From: Lepidodermella squamata
Taxonomy: Eukaryota; Gastrotricha
Assembly: GCA_047495785.1 (NCBI GenBank)
Contig: JBLDXI010000030.1
Span: forward strand, 744,001-808,000
Direction of reading: 5' to 3'
Length of the DNA: 64,000 nucleotides
Shown here piece after piece: positions 34,877 to 46,400 of the stretch (position 1 is its first letter; each line of letters begins with the position of its first letter). A model generated the notes under the pieces. The model was given only the letters and a program-made list of their open reading frames with translations, searched no databases and had not been told where the DNA came from. The translations under genes and the position numbers were made by a program.

Positions 34877-37267
34877 ATGTTTTTAACTGCGGCAAATTTG
34901 GTGAATATATTCATGAGCGCTCTGCCTTTCGCATGTTCTCAGATGAAATCCCAATCGATTCTCGTACCAGTGTTTACAGCCGGATTGGAAGTTCTGAATG
35001 CAACATTACTACCGGATGGAAAACAGCAGCAAAGGTGTTTAAAAGTCGCCGTCAATTTCTTGGTCAATAGTTTGAATTCAAACGCGAAATTCCTGCCTGA
35101 TTATAATTTGCAGCTCGAGATGTATGACACTGAATTAGCTTTCGTTTCTCAGGATATTGTTAGCTTTTACAAGCCTCTGGACAACAAAATTCCACAAAAC
35201 ACTTCATTGTCACCATTTTATATGGGACCTTCGCTGTCACAGAAAACCGAAGACGGTCGATACCAGCGAACATTTCAGGTGATTCGAAAGTCGCTTTCGC
35301 TGTCCCAGATTCAGCTGGTGGCCGGGGCATTCTACTGGACATGGCCTAAGGATATCTGGACAGACTCTATTGCAGGCGTTTTCCTAAGACATGCCACGAT
35401 TAATACGATTCTCCACATTGGCAGGTGGCGCCAAATCGCTTTGCTATCAGTTGCTACGGAGGACATCAAGTCAGCAGATGTCCTCATAAAAAATGCGACA
35501 ATTTTCGAAGAAAACGGTATCGAAGTTGTTCAGGCAGAAGTTGGTGTGTCATACACTGAATTTATGGCCGTTAAACAGCTGGGCCTAGCCAGAATCCTTG
35601 TTTTGTCAGGAACGTTTCCCGCTGAGCAATGCGCCATGATTATGTGCGAAAGTTACGCAGCAGGCATTCGAGCGCCGGAATACGTCATGTTTTTCCCGAA
35701 TTCAATATGTGTGGGCTATCGACTGGATACAACAGCTTCAATCTGCGATTTGTCTATTCAAAACCAGCAAATCAAAATATCCATATTTCTGACTCATTGG
35801 CCAGCTGATCCTTTATTCTTTTTGTACTCACCTGTCGTTTATGCCGCGATAGACTCTGAATTTCTTTACAGCAGACAACGGCAAAGTATGGAATTGCTAA
35901 AAGAAAATTGCACGTTTGATGCTTCTAAATTAGCAGCTTTGAATCGCCAATTATTGAGTGGTCTATTTCTTTTGAATGCGACGGAGACAATTCTGAAATC
36001 ACGTAGCCTCAGCCTACGCGATTTTCGAAGCGATAAACCGGAATTAACCTGGAAAGTAATCAGCCAGGCATTCGGTGATATGGGGAGTTATTTCGAGTAC
36101 TACAGGTCCAACAACAAAAAGAACGATCAAGTTGGTGGGACATCTTTTCTAGTTCAGAGAACTGGAGCGGGCTCTGTCGGTTTTGACTTCCAATTCCGAG
36201 CGAATCTAACCGGGAATCGATCAACCTATGAAGATATATCGACTCAAAAGATTGAACTGATGTCATCGATAAAATGGGCTACTTTGAGCGGCAAGGCGCC
36301 TAAAGACCTGTCAGCTTTAATCAACATCTCTGGACATATCAACTATACTGAGATTTACGTACTAACTGGTTTATCCACCTTAATAATTCTGGTGGAAGTC
36401 GCTATTGGAATTTTCGCTATTCACCGCCTTAAACTAAGGCTGAACTCAGTTAGGGCGCTGTACTTTAACACTTCCTCAGGATTTGCGGTTCTACTCGGCT
36501 GTTTGCTTCTTAACATATCAGTCTACGTCATAACGCTTGGGCCAGTTTACTTCCCTGAAATATACTGCAGCTTTAGGGATCTGTTTACCGTACTCGGGTT
36601 GTCAATGGTCAACTCGGCGATTTTTGTTCGAATGGCTACAATGGTCTTTTTTATGAATTTGCACTACTATATCAGCCGTGGTGTGCGTCGAAAGTCTCGC
36701 TTCAGTGTAAGCCAAGCTGAGAAGGAGAGACATCTTGCAATGATTACCCTTCAAAGGACATGCTTCATTACAATTTCAATCGTTGTAGGCGCTTGCACGG
36801 CGATTTTCGTCATCTGGCAACTCGTTGAGCCTATGAGTTACATATCAAGTTTTACCGAGTCTGAATTCAGCTCTCAGCTAGACTCTTTCTTCAGAATTGA
36901 AGTTCGATACTGCTGGTCGAGGAATGGCAGCTTTTTGATAATGACGCTAGTTTTGATTCAGGGCATCTTGTTGTCGATTGGCTGCTTTCAAGCGGTGACG
37001 ATTCGTCGAACCGCGATTTCTTGGCTCCGTCAAAGATTTCAGCTTGATGTGAGGACATACCGAGTTGCAGCTTGGAATGCCTTGTTTCTAACTTTGGTTA
37101 TTGCTCTTGGTGAATCGGCTCTGTCGATAAATCATCCGTCACGAGCTCATATCAGCATGACATTTCTGCCTAGTGGGCTTTTGCTCTACTCACTTTCATC
37201 AGTAATTGCCATTTTTTATGGATTCCTCAAGATTTCTACTCTATCCAGGCCTAGTCAACCCTATTAG
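34877..37267 (+). CDS. GABA-B-like class C GPCR, copy 1 (intronless)
   Basis: Single open frame of 796 aa. A short signal peptide (about 1-21) precedes a Venus-flytrap ectodomain of the ANF-receptor type (about 25-485), with several N-glycosylation sites. The juxtamembrane WATLSGKAPKD resembles the W-x-GG-PP-D segment of GABA-B receptors. Seven membrane helices run from about 494 to 790. The TM3 region (C-FRDLFTVLGLSMVNSAIF) matches the GABA-B C-R-LGF-L-FG-MF-K pattern. No cysteine-rich domain separates the flytrap from the membrane, again as in GABA-B and not as in metabotropic glutamate receptors. The ligand is unknown. The lack of introns contrasts with the second receptor pair downstream. 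Confidence 0.88.
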   Translation: MFLTAANLVNIFMSALPFACSQMKSQSILVPVFTAGLEVLNATLLPDGKQQQRCLKVAVNFLVNSLNSNAKFLPDYNLQLEMYDTELAFVSQDIVSFYKPLDNKIPQNTSLSPFYMGPSLSQKTEDGRYQRTFQVIRKSLSLSQIQLVAGAFYWTWPKDIWTDSIAGVFLRHATINTILHIGRWRQIALLSVATEDIKSADVLIKNATIFEENGIEVVQAEVGVSYTEFMAVKQLGLARILVLSGTFPAEQCAMIMCESYAAGIRAPEYVMFFPNSICVGYRLDTTASICDLSIQNQQIKISIFLTHWPADPLFFLYSPVVYAAIDSEFLYSRQRQSMELLKENCTFDASKLAALNRQLLSGLFLLNATETILKSRSLSLRDFRSDKPELTWKVISQAFGDMGSYFEYYRSNNKKNDQVGGTSFLVQRTGAGSVGFDFQFRANLTGNRSTYEDISTQKIELMSSIKWATLSGKAPKDLSALINISGHINYTEIYVLTGLSTLIILVEVAIGIFAIHRLKLRLNSVRALYFNTSSGFAVLLGCLLLNISVYVITLGPVYFPEIYCSFRDLFTVLGLSMVNSAIFVRMATMVFFMNLHYYISRGVRRKSRFSVSQAEKERHLAMITLQRTCFITISIVVGACTAIFVIWQLVEPMSYISSFTESEFSSQLDSFFRIEVRYCWSRNGSFLIMTLVLIQGILLSIGCFQAVTIRRTAISWLRQRFQLDVRTYRVAAWNALFLTLVIALGESALSINHPSRAHISMTFLPSGLLLYSLSSVIAIFYGFLKISTLSRPSQPY

Positions 37268-37785
37268 CCATTGGACCATGCTATTCAGGACTTTATTACC
37301 CAATTCTAAACCCTAACACTAACCACCTAATTGTCGAAATCCCAATGTGTAAATCATTTTGAATTGTGCTTAATGTAACTCGGAGGCATTGAAACGCGAG
37401 AAATCGTTTGATTTTTCAAACTTGGCCGCGTCAGTTGCGTGACCGGGCCGCAACAATATGGAATGGCATTTGATATCATAAACTCAGAATATATCAGATC
37501 TTCAACAATCGAGGTCGGAATTATCAGGAAATGTAATTATATAATTTAAAAATAAAATTGTTGAAAGCTCTCAATTAATTTAGCTGCCTAATAAAAAAGA
37601 ATACTAGCTTCGATGTCTGTTGCATAGCGCTGATAGCATTTTCCTCGTGTTTTGCATTTTAGCACGTTCCGTTCACAGTTGCTTATTCGTTCAGGTGGTT
37701 TTCTGCCGGAGATCATCAAGTTGTACCTGCTTGCTGTTGTGCTATAACTCATGCTCTTCTCTCTGGTGGACACATACCGCATATG
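37268..37785. other. Intergenic, no gene seen
   Basis: Spacer after the first class C receptor gene. Nothing was recognised. Confidence 0.45.
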
Positions 37786-38240
37786 TCTGTAATCTACTGT
37801 ATATCTACTATTTTTCGGTGGTCACTAATTTTCGGTTTGATCTTTGAATTCGGTGTTATTGAGGAAACACCGAATTCAAAATCACCGAAAATAAATTCGG
37901 CCAATTTATTGTTCTTTTCTACAATACAGCTTCATCATGGTAAAGTAGGGTAAAATGTGCCAAAATTGTGTTATACCAGCAATTTTAGGTAGTAAGGATA
38001 TTGGAAGCAGCAGATATTGACGCTGCTAAAGCAGTGATTATCTCCTCATAGCGTGTAAAAACACGAAATCGAAGCACTGAAATCAATTTTTAAGTGACTA
38101 ATTTCGAATTCTTTTCTCAGGATCTACTCTCAAACCGAATTCAAGTCCACCGAAATTAAAAGTACAGGTCCGAAATCTCCAAAACCGAAAATTAGTGACC
38201 AACGAAAATTAGTAGATATACAGTATACAGTATTTGATTA
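37786..38240. mobile_element. Fold-back element with about 44-bp inverted ends
   Basis: The left end (about 37793-37836, CTACTGTATATCTACTA...CACTAATTTTCGG) is the near-perfect inverse of the right end (about 38181-38230). The interior also contains inverted GAATTCGGTG / CACCGAATTC motifs. It has no coding capacity. It ends about 30 bp before another inverted-repeat element, so insertions have accumulated here. Confidence 0.7.
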
Positions 38241-38263
38241 CTGATTTACTTATAACTCGATTG

Positions 38264-38463
38264 TGGCATATCGTTAGCGTCGCTGAACAACTCGAATTTA
38301 GGCTTGTTTAAATAAATTCAAGGTTACGGGTGACAAATAAAAAGCGGCTTTTTAACATGAATGAAGAAGTAAAAACAAAAGACTTCAACTTGTCCCTAAT
38401 CACCTTGAAATGGATGTAAACAAGCCCAAATTCGGGTTATTCAACGATGCTAACGATATTTCC
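38264..38463. mobile_element. MITE-like fold-back element, copy 2
   Basis: Inverted ends ATATCGTTAGC (38268) and GCTAACGATAT (to 38459) with about 44 bp of near-complementary arm. It is the same family as 2003-2207, with the interior GGGTGACAA block also conserved. Confidence 0.75.
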
Positions 38464-38682
38464 GGGACCACATGAATTTAGATTAACCGTTTGAATTGAT
38501 ACTCATTTCGCAGCTCTGTCTCTATATGCGATGACAGCAGCTGTTGTTATAAAAATCTGGTAATCGTTCTGGATTGCATGAATTGAGGAATACCGCCTTC
38601 ATATCGGTTGATTTACGACGTAAGAGATCGCAAGTACTAGCGCATATTTATATATTTATCACGATACAGGTTTACAACTGCG

Positions 38683-38876
38683 AAGCGGTTGCATCCAGTG
38701 TACGAAATAAAATCCGGGAGCTGAGGTGTTTTCTAGCAACCAGCCGAAGAAACCAAAAGGGTTCCCCTGTGGTTTTTTCTGCCTTCCCCTGGTTTGAGTC
38801 CCGAACAGTGCGACGTACGGAGTTTCGAGACTCGAGACACCCCAGCACCCCTGTGCTTCGCACCCTGGTTGCATCC
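38683..38876. repeat. Dispersed repeat B, copy 1
   Basis: About 190 bp that align with 52680-52854. Shared runs include ATCCGGGAGCTGAGGTG, TTTTCTAGCAA, AGCCGAAGAAACCAAA and CTTCGCACCCTG. No coding content. The superfamily is unknown. Confidence 0.7.
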
Positions 38877-39290
38877 TAAATCACTGTCTTCTGTTCAAGG
38901 GCTATAAAACTGCCATTAGCTGAGATCTTGTGTTCTCAGCCATTCTTGGACTCTTAAAGAGGAAAGAGAAATTCAGCTTTTTCGCCTATTCTTCATAAAA
39001 TTATTTAAAGTTTTCTCACGCTCTTCATGAATTATTCGATTGAAGATTTTACGGGTAGCAAAAAAACGAGTGACCATGACTCGGTACCGCGGGCTACGCC
39101 TTATTCATTTCCGCAATAATTTTTCCCGTGATAAGTTCTGAAAAATTATGAAAGTAAAGGAATATAGGATCAGAGGAAATTAAACATTTATTTTGCTCAG
39201 CCTGAAAGCGGCAATCGCCAATGAACAACAATTGAAGACTTGAGAAACAGTCGCGCTCACCGCTTCGATATATCTCTCATTGCTTACACC
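38877..39290. other. Intergenic, part of duplicated upstream region
   Basis: No gene. About 39155-39250 matches 33880-33990 (shared ACATTTATTTTGCT core and following sequence). Confidence 0.5.
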
Positions 39291-39700
39291 TTAACCCTTA
39301 GCCGCCGGCGCAATGACGTGTTAGCTCGAGCACCTTTCAGAAAATCCCAGAAAATCCAGAAGAGGCTAAAATCAAATTCTGAGTCGGCAGAAAGTCTTAC
39401 ATTTAGCCTTAGATTGAAAGCCGAACCTCTTTTTTAGAAGAAATTTACCTGGGTTGCCGTTGCTATGACGTGTTAACGCGTTTTCATGACGTGTTAACAA
39501 GTCATTTAAAATTTTTCTCACTATTTTCGACCTGGTCAGAATGGCTTTGAAAATTTGGATTTTCGGGGAGTGTTTGTTTCTTGCTATTGATTTATCATCA
39601 TTTATGACGCAACAATGGGTTCGATAGCCCAAATCCTTCGACCACGGTGAATTTTCTCCGGAATTAACGTGTGTACACGTCTTAGGCGGCTAAGGGTTTA
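39291..39700. mobile_element. Small TIR transposon (piggyBac-like MITE)
   Basis: Perfect 13-bp terminal inverted repeats ACCCTTAGCCGCC (39294-39306) and GGCGGCTAAGGGT (39685-39697), flanked by TTA on both sides. Read one base differently, the ends are CCCTTAGCCGCC with flanks TTAA and TTTA. That fits piggyBac, which targets TTAA and whose ends start CCC, with one flank mutated. The interior holds three TGACGTGTTA repeats near the ends. No transposase. Confidence 0.75.
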
Positions 39701-40635
39701 CGTTTGCGAAGGTCTTGAAACAGATTTCGAGTGCGCTAGTCGCTAGTGTATATGAAATACGAACCTGACAGCGATATAATCCACAAAATCGGCTGCTTGT
39801 AATGAAACACTGAAGACTATAATATGTCCGCTTGTCTATTATCTTTGGAAAGCGAGAAGTTACGACGTATCGTGCCAACATTCTGGTAAACACTGTTTAC
39901 GCTTAGTTTATTTTCTTGACATTTGAAATCGAATATTGCTAATTAGGTAAGCTTTTTACATCATTTTCAAAAGAAGATGGATACCTTTTTGCTCTTTCGC
40001 TCATTGAAGTTTTCAAGCAGATAAGTCTTATCAGTCAGGTCTTCTCAGGTCGAAGCATTCCCATTCCACTTCTCTATTTCGGATCTTCACATGCTGATCG
40101 GCGGAAACAAAGACTCAGCCTCCCTTAATGAATCATGAGATCCCTAATATTGTTTTCATTTGATTTTAATAGATAGGCACTTCAGAAAAATCGATATGCG
40201 GATAAGAAATCACGTGTTTCAAATAGCTTCCTGTCAAGTGAAGGCACCAAACATATTATGGCATATGAAATAAGTAGCGTTTAATAATCTCATCTGACTT
40301 AAATTTTGTTCAAAACACATGTTTCATGCTATTTCACATTTATCAAGTAGTTGAATAGCGAAACGTGCCATGATTTCGTAAGATTGAGAATTTATTAGAA
40401 ATTTCAGTTTGTTATTACACTGGGCGACAATTATTGCAGGAATTTACTGATCAAACATGACAGTATTTTGTTCTCGCAGTCACGCGCCTGTTTTTTGGGT
40501 CTGCTAATAAGCACCAGGGCACTAGGCTAATTTGTCATGCTTCTAGCAATGTGCTGAAGATGACAACTCCACGGCGGTACTTTTGAAGCGAAGAGCAATG
40601 ACTTGCACCCTTATACGTTTTTTCCACACGGAAAC
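39701..40635. other. Intergenic, duplicated promoter region of copy 2 receptor
   Basis: No gene. About 40410-40560 is clearly similar to about 34640-34800, including AATTTACTGAT, CTAATAAGCA and CAGGGCACT, so this is the paralogous upstream region. Shared blocks may mark regulatory sequence. Confidence 0.55.
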
Positions 40636-43068
40636 ATGTGTTTAACAGCGGACAAATTTAGAAATATATTACGCCTTGTCATGAGCACTCTCCCGTTTGC
40701 ATTTTCTCAGATGAAATCTCAATCGATTCTCGTACCGGTGTTTACAGCCGGATTGGAAGTTCTGAATTCAACAGTTCTACCGGATGGAAAACAGCAGCAA
40801 AGATGCTCAGAAGTAGCACTAAATTTTCTGGTCGATAGCTTGAATTCTAACTCGAAGTTTCTGCCCGACTATCATTTGCATCTTGTGACCTATGACACTG
40901 AATTGGCTTTTGATCCTCAAGATATAGTTGGATTCTACAGGCCTCTAGACAACAGAATCCCGGTAAACACTTCTATGGCACCGTTTTTTATGGGTCCTTC
41001 ATTGTCTCTGAAAACTGAAGACGCTCGATACTACAGAATATTCCAGGCGATTCGTAAATCTCTTTCGTTATCCCAGGTTCAAATACAGGCCGGAGGTTTC
41101 ATGTGGTCTTGGCCTGAAGATTTCTGGACTGATTCTGTTGGGGGCGTCTTCCTGAGACATGCCACCATTAATACGATCCTTCACGTTGGAAAGTGGCGCC
41201 AAATCGCGTTGCTCTCAATTGCTACAGAGGACGTAAGATCCGCGGAGGTCCTCATAAAGAATGCTAGCATTTTCGAAGCGAATGGCATAGAAGTCGTTCA
41301 AGCTGAGGTTGGCGTGACATACGCCGAATTCCTCGCCGTGAAAAAGCTGGGCTTAGCTAGGATCCTTGTTTTGTCTGGAACTTTTCTCTCTGAGGATTGC
41401 GCTAGGATAATGTGCGACAGTTTTGCGGCCGGGATTCGAGCTCCAGAATACGTCATGTTCTTCCCGAATTCAGTATGCGTGGGCTATCAACTGGATACAA
41501 CGGCATCAATCTGCGATTTGTCTATTCAATACCAGCAAATTAAAATATCACTCTATCTCACTCATTGGCCAACAGATCCTCTATTCTATTTGTACTCACC
41601 TGCTGTATACGCTATTATAGACACTGATTTTCTTTATAGCAAACAACGTCAAGGCCAGGCATTACTGCAGGAAAATTGTTCGTTTGATGCTTCTAAATTA
41701 GCGGCCTTGAATCGCCAGTTACTGAGCGGTCTCTTCCTCCTTAATGCTACAGAGGCAGTTCTGGAATCACGTCGCATCAGCCTTCGCGAATTTCGAAGCG
41801 ATAAACCAGAATCCTCCTGGAAACTAATTAGCCAGTCATTCAGTGATATGGGGAGTTATTTCGAGTACTTCAGATCCCGCAACAAAAAGACTGAGCAAGT
41901 TGCGGGGACGTCTTTCCTCGTTCAGAGGACTGGAAGGGGTTCTTTCGGTTTCGACTTCAGGTTCCTGGCAAACCTCACCGGTAATCGATCGACATTTGAA
42001 GATATATCAACTCAGAAGATTCAACTCATGTCGGCGATAAAATGGGCTACTGTGAGTGGTAAGGCCCCAAAGGACCTCTCAGAAGTAATCGCAATTCCGG
42101 GTCATATCAACTATTCTGAAATTTATGTATTGACTGGATTATCCACCTTGATAATTCTAGTTGAAGTCGCAATAGGAATTAAGGCTGTTCTCCGCCTTAA
42201 ACTTGGGTTGAATTTAGCAAGGACGCCTTACTTCAACACTTACTCAGGATTTGCGGTTCTCCTCGGGTGTTTGCTCCTCAACATTTCCGTGTATATCATA
42301 ATGCTAGGCCCAGTTTACTTCCCTGAGATACACTGCAACATCCGTGATTTGTTCACTGTACTCGGATTATCGATGGTTAACTCGGCGATCTACATTCGAA
42401 TGGCTACCATGGTGTTTTTTATGAATTTGCATTACTATATCAGCCGCAGTGTGAGGAAAGAGGCTTGCTTCAGTGTAAGCGAGGCTGAGAAGGACAGACA
42501 TCTTGCAATGATTGCCCTTCAAAAGACTTGCGTCATAGCGATATCAAGTGGCGTGGGCGTTTGCACAGCGATTTACGTCATTTGGCAAATTGCTGAACCG
42601 ATGAGTTATCTATCACGTTTTACAGACTCTGAATTCAGCTTTCAGCTTGACTCATTTTTCACAATCGAAATTCGATATTGCTGGTCGAAGAATGGCGGTT
42701 TTATGATAATGACGCTCGTTTTGATTCAGCTCATATTGCTGTCGATTGCCTGCTTTCTATCGGCTATCACTCGACCGACTGCAATTTCATGGCTGCGTCG
42801 GAGATTTCAGCTTGACGTAAGGACATACCGCATTGCTGCTTGGAATGCATTGTTCCTAACGTTGGTTGTTGCGTTTGGTGAGTTGGCTCTGACCAGAAAT
42901 GGCCATTCCCGAGCTCGTATCAGTACGACACTGGTACCAAGTGGGCTTTTGCTCTACTCGATTTCATCAGTCCTGACCATTTTCTACGGATTCATCAGGA
43001 TTCCTACTGTAACTCTGCAACTATATGCCAATCATCTATCTGGAATAGCTCCGAAAACTTCAGTCTGA
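40636..43068 (+). CDS. GABA-B-like class C GPCR, copy 2 (intronless)
   Basis: Single open frame; 810 aa from the Met at 40636, which aligns with the start of copy 1. An in-frame Met at 40603 would add 11 residues and weaken the signal peptide. It is highly similar to copy 1 along its whole length, from SQMKSQSILVPVFTAGLEVL to the seventh helix. The Venus-flytrap domain, GABA-B-like juxtamembrane (WATVSGKAPKD) and seven helices are all intact. The C-terminal tail is 14 residues longer and unrelated. Direct tandem duplicate, with conserved upstream sequence as well. Confidence 0.88.
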   Translation: MCLTADKFRNILRLVMSTLPFAFSQMKSQSILVPVFTAGLEVLNSTVLPDGKQQQRCSEVALNFLVDSLNSNSKFLPDYHLHLVTYDTELAFDPQDIVGFYRPLDNRIPVNTSMAPFFMGPSLSLKTEDARYYRIFQAIRKSLSLSQVQIQAGGFMWSWPEDFWTDSVGGVFLRHATINTILHVGKWRQIALLSIATEDVRSAEVLIKNASIFEANGIEVVQAEVGVTYAEFLAVKKLGLARILVLSGTFLSEDCARIMCDSFAAGIRAPEYVMFFPNSVCVGYQLDTTASICDLSIQYQQIKISLYLTHWPTDPLFYLYSPAVYAIIDTDFLYSKQRQGQALLQENCSFDASKLAALNRQLLSGLFLLNATEAVLESRRISLREFRSDKPESSWKLISQSFSDMGSYFEYFRSRNKKTEQVAGTSFLVQRTGRGSFGFDFRFLANLTGNRSTFEDISTQKIQLMSAIKWATVSGKAPKDLSEVIAIPGHINYSEIYVLTGLSTLIILVEVAIGIKAVLRLKLGLNLARTPYFNTYSGFAVLLGCLLLNISVYIIMLGPVYFPEIHCNIRDLFTVLGLSMVNSAIYIRMATMVFFMNLHYYISRSVRKEACFSVSEAEKDRHLAMIALQKTCVIAISSGVGVCTAIYVIWQIAEPMSYLSRFTDSEFSFQLDSFFTIEIRYCWSKNGGFMIMTLVLIQLILLSIACFLSAITRPTAISWLRRRFQLDVRTYRIAAWNALFLTLVVAFGELALTRNGHSRARISTTLVPSGLLLYSISSVLTIFYGFIRIPTVTLQLYANHLSGIAPKTSV

Positions 43069-43450
43069 TTCAATTATATTCGGAACATTTAATTGATGAC
43101 TTTTTACTTGTCCTGGTTGATCATTCGGATGTCTGCGATTTTCTAAATCCAGGGGCGACTTCGAAACTTGTTCCATGGAAAAGTTACGTATTATTTTAAC
43201 AAAGCGAAATTTGATAACCGAATTGAGGAAAAGCTTTTTGACGTGCATTCGAAAAGTGACATACGATGGGTTGGAAACGTAGAAGATATATAAAAATACA
43301 TCGAGGAACATTTTTTCAGCACGATCCAGGAAGGCAGAAATTCAACCTTGAAACATGCGCTAGGGTAATCGATATATGTCTAATCCTTTTTAAGAGATTA
43401 AAAATCCAGCAAGCCGAAAATTAAAAATAGTTCAACCAAATCTAGAAAAA
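43069..43450. other. Intergenic, no gene seen
   Basis: Spacer between same-strand receptor genes. Nothing was recognised. Confidence 0.45.
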
Positions 43451-46400
43451 ATGTACAGTTTTATTTGCGCATTGATCGTTTTGACTTGTGCAGCTACCAG
43501 CGCTGAGAAGCCAGAAATCACGCTGTCTTTAAATGAGACTACAGCTTGGGAGCAGCAAGTATCACTGGATGCGCAGCCAATGCCTAGTTACGCGGTTGCT
43601 TCGTCTTACAACGAGTCATCGATGGGTACTAAGCAGCTTATCACAATCATTGCTAGCGTTAGCTACGCTGGAGAAATGCCAATCGGTCCAATCGCTACGA
43701 AAGCTGTTGAGCTGGCTTTGGATAGGTTGAAAACTATGCCGAACTTCCTTGAGAAGTACGAACTCGCTATTGAACTTTTTGACGACCAGGTGAGACTATT
43801 CACACCTTTTCAAATATTCAGAGGACTGAAGTTACTTTATACGATTAACTTTACCCCTTGGACTTATTGAATCAGAGAATAGAAAATAGGTAATAGGCAA
43901 TGAGCTATAGAGAAAAATTTAATTTTCAAGTAGGCGCAAAGTACAACCATTCATCAATAATTTCATTCTTAGGGTTTCTTAGGCGCTTTGACACGCTTTT
44001 GTAACAAGAATTCTCCATATCAAACTTTCACAATTAACCGAATAACTGGTAATCCCTTGAAAAAGGTAAAAATGTGCAATTATTTTAGCTTTTTAGGGAG
44101 AGGGCAAAAATTCAGGATCAAATCCCACATCTTCATAATAATTACTATAATTAAATCAGATTTCGTCATCAGTATTACGTTTTCATCATGAAATCACTAA
44201 TAATATAATAAAAATTGATGACGAAATAGATTGGTTCTATAAATAGCTTTGCTGCTTTTTACAGTCAGCTTAGCTATTTTTAGCTCAACCAGTGTATTGA
44301 GTATTGACCTGTCAAAGCTATGTATTTCACAAATTTTACAGGTTTTCTATCTTCTTTTGTCATTTTCGGTCTCTTACCGCTATTTGTTGCTTTCTTCCGT
44401 TAGTGCCTTGACTATGTGACCATCGACGAGTCATTCTCTCGAATGCGTGGTATCAATGTTGGCCTCAATCGCCTTCCGGTTTTTATCAGCATGGCTTGCG
44501 ATTCTGTAGGAATTAGAACTGTAGCCGAATCGGCAAAGTACTTTGATTATTTCGCACTCATCCTATCCCTCCTGTCACCCGAAATGGCCTATCAGCGGCA
44601 AAGATTTGGAAATCTTTACGCTCTCGCGGAGCAATTCGAATCAGGCCATATAGCTGCTGTTGACTTCATTCAAGCTATGGGTTGGCGAAGGGTGGCCATT
44701 GTGTCAGAGAGTTTCGTATTGTACGACATGCTTCAGAAGTATCTGCTGCCAAGGCTTGACTCCAGAAATATTTCTGTCATCCATCTAAGCAAATCGTCTC
44801 ATGTTGCTGTGTATGACGATGAAATGATCCCTGTTTTCGAAGAATTGAAGGAAATCGATGCTAGAATTTTCATAATGGACGCAGATCGAGCCTCGGGAAA
44901 AGCTTGTTGGCTGCATCGTTACGGCATGTACGGGCCTAATTACGTGCCGATGTTCTGGTACTGGTCGGACAGCTTCCCCAATGGTTATGTACCTCCAGAA
45001 CAATCGGAATGGTGCACTATAGATATGATAAACGAAGTAATGGCTAGTGCTGTGATCTTTGGAGATTCAACTCTAGCCGAGGTATTAGGGCCAGAGCACA
45101 ACGACAGTTCAGGTATATCAGCCTCTGAATGGGATGAAGAAATGAAGCGTAAAGTTAAAGACCCAGATACAAGCGGATTCTGGGGTTACTATCGATACAC
45201 AATTTACGATGTCGTGCTTTTTATGGGCCTTCTCCTCGATAAAACCGAGGAAGCTCTCGTCACTCAGAATCAAACTCTCTCAGATTTCACAGATAATCCC
45301 GAAGGAAACCCAGAATTCGTTCGAATTTTGAAGGAAAGTATTTATTCGATCAATATTACTGGCATGAAAGGCTTGTATTCGTTCGACCCTGCGACGCAAA
45401 CTAACACAGACGGTTTTATCCCAATCACTCTGAGTAGATTCGATTTCAGCCAAGATGAGAACGGATCCTTGGTGCTCGGTCCGGTTCGAATAGTCGCAAT
45501 CAGCAATAATGACGACACGATGGACATTTTTTACGATCAATTAAGGTGGACCACGAAAGATGGTTTGGCACCTCTAGATGGGAAGCGCTTCATCGAGCAA
45601 CGTATGAATCATCTCGAAACGAATCACTACACCTCCTTGATTTCTCTAACGAGCTTAACAATGGCCTTGATGCTTCTACTGATTTTGGTCAAATTAGTAT
45701 ACATGACTAATGGGTCGATTGCCGTGTATTTGCGCAGAATCCTGAAAAGATGGAAGTTTTTTAAATCGTTGAATCAAATTGAGGGAACTATACTGGAGTT
45801 CGAAAAATGGTTGTTCCTGGGCAATTTTATCATTATTTCAGCAGTTTTCACTCTTCCTAACCCTGGAGCTAAATGGGACCTGCTAGCGACTTGCAACGCC
45901 AGATTACTGCTGTACTCTTTAGGCTTCTTTGTATCGACTGTTGCGATAGCGATGAAGTTGGATAGCGTTGTTAACTTTCAGGAGCAAAGTCGTAAAATCG
46001 CCAGAAGAGTACTCATTCTCGTGGAGACAGTATTGATAATCACATGGGTTGTTGGGACCCAGCCGATATATCTAGTGAAAAAGCTGTTCTCCACTTCTAG
46101 CGATGATGGGACGATTTATTATCAGCTATTTCGAATTGAATGCACGGTATCATTAAGCGATAGTGATGCAGGGATTGGTCTGGCAGCGCTGGTAGCTATC
46201 ATAGCTGGAGCTGTAGTGTTAAATTTTCTATTTCTCATCTGTAAGATCAGATTAGTAATTATGAGAAAGTTACTTGCGCATATTTAACTGTTACCTTGTT
46301 TGCAGAAGCGATTTTTCATCAGCAGAAGAAACAGGAGGTTGATTCTGCCCTGCTGCTGCTTGGTCATCACTGCCGGTGCGACTGCTCTCCTTGGATTGCT

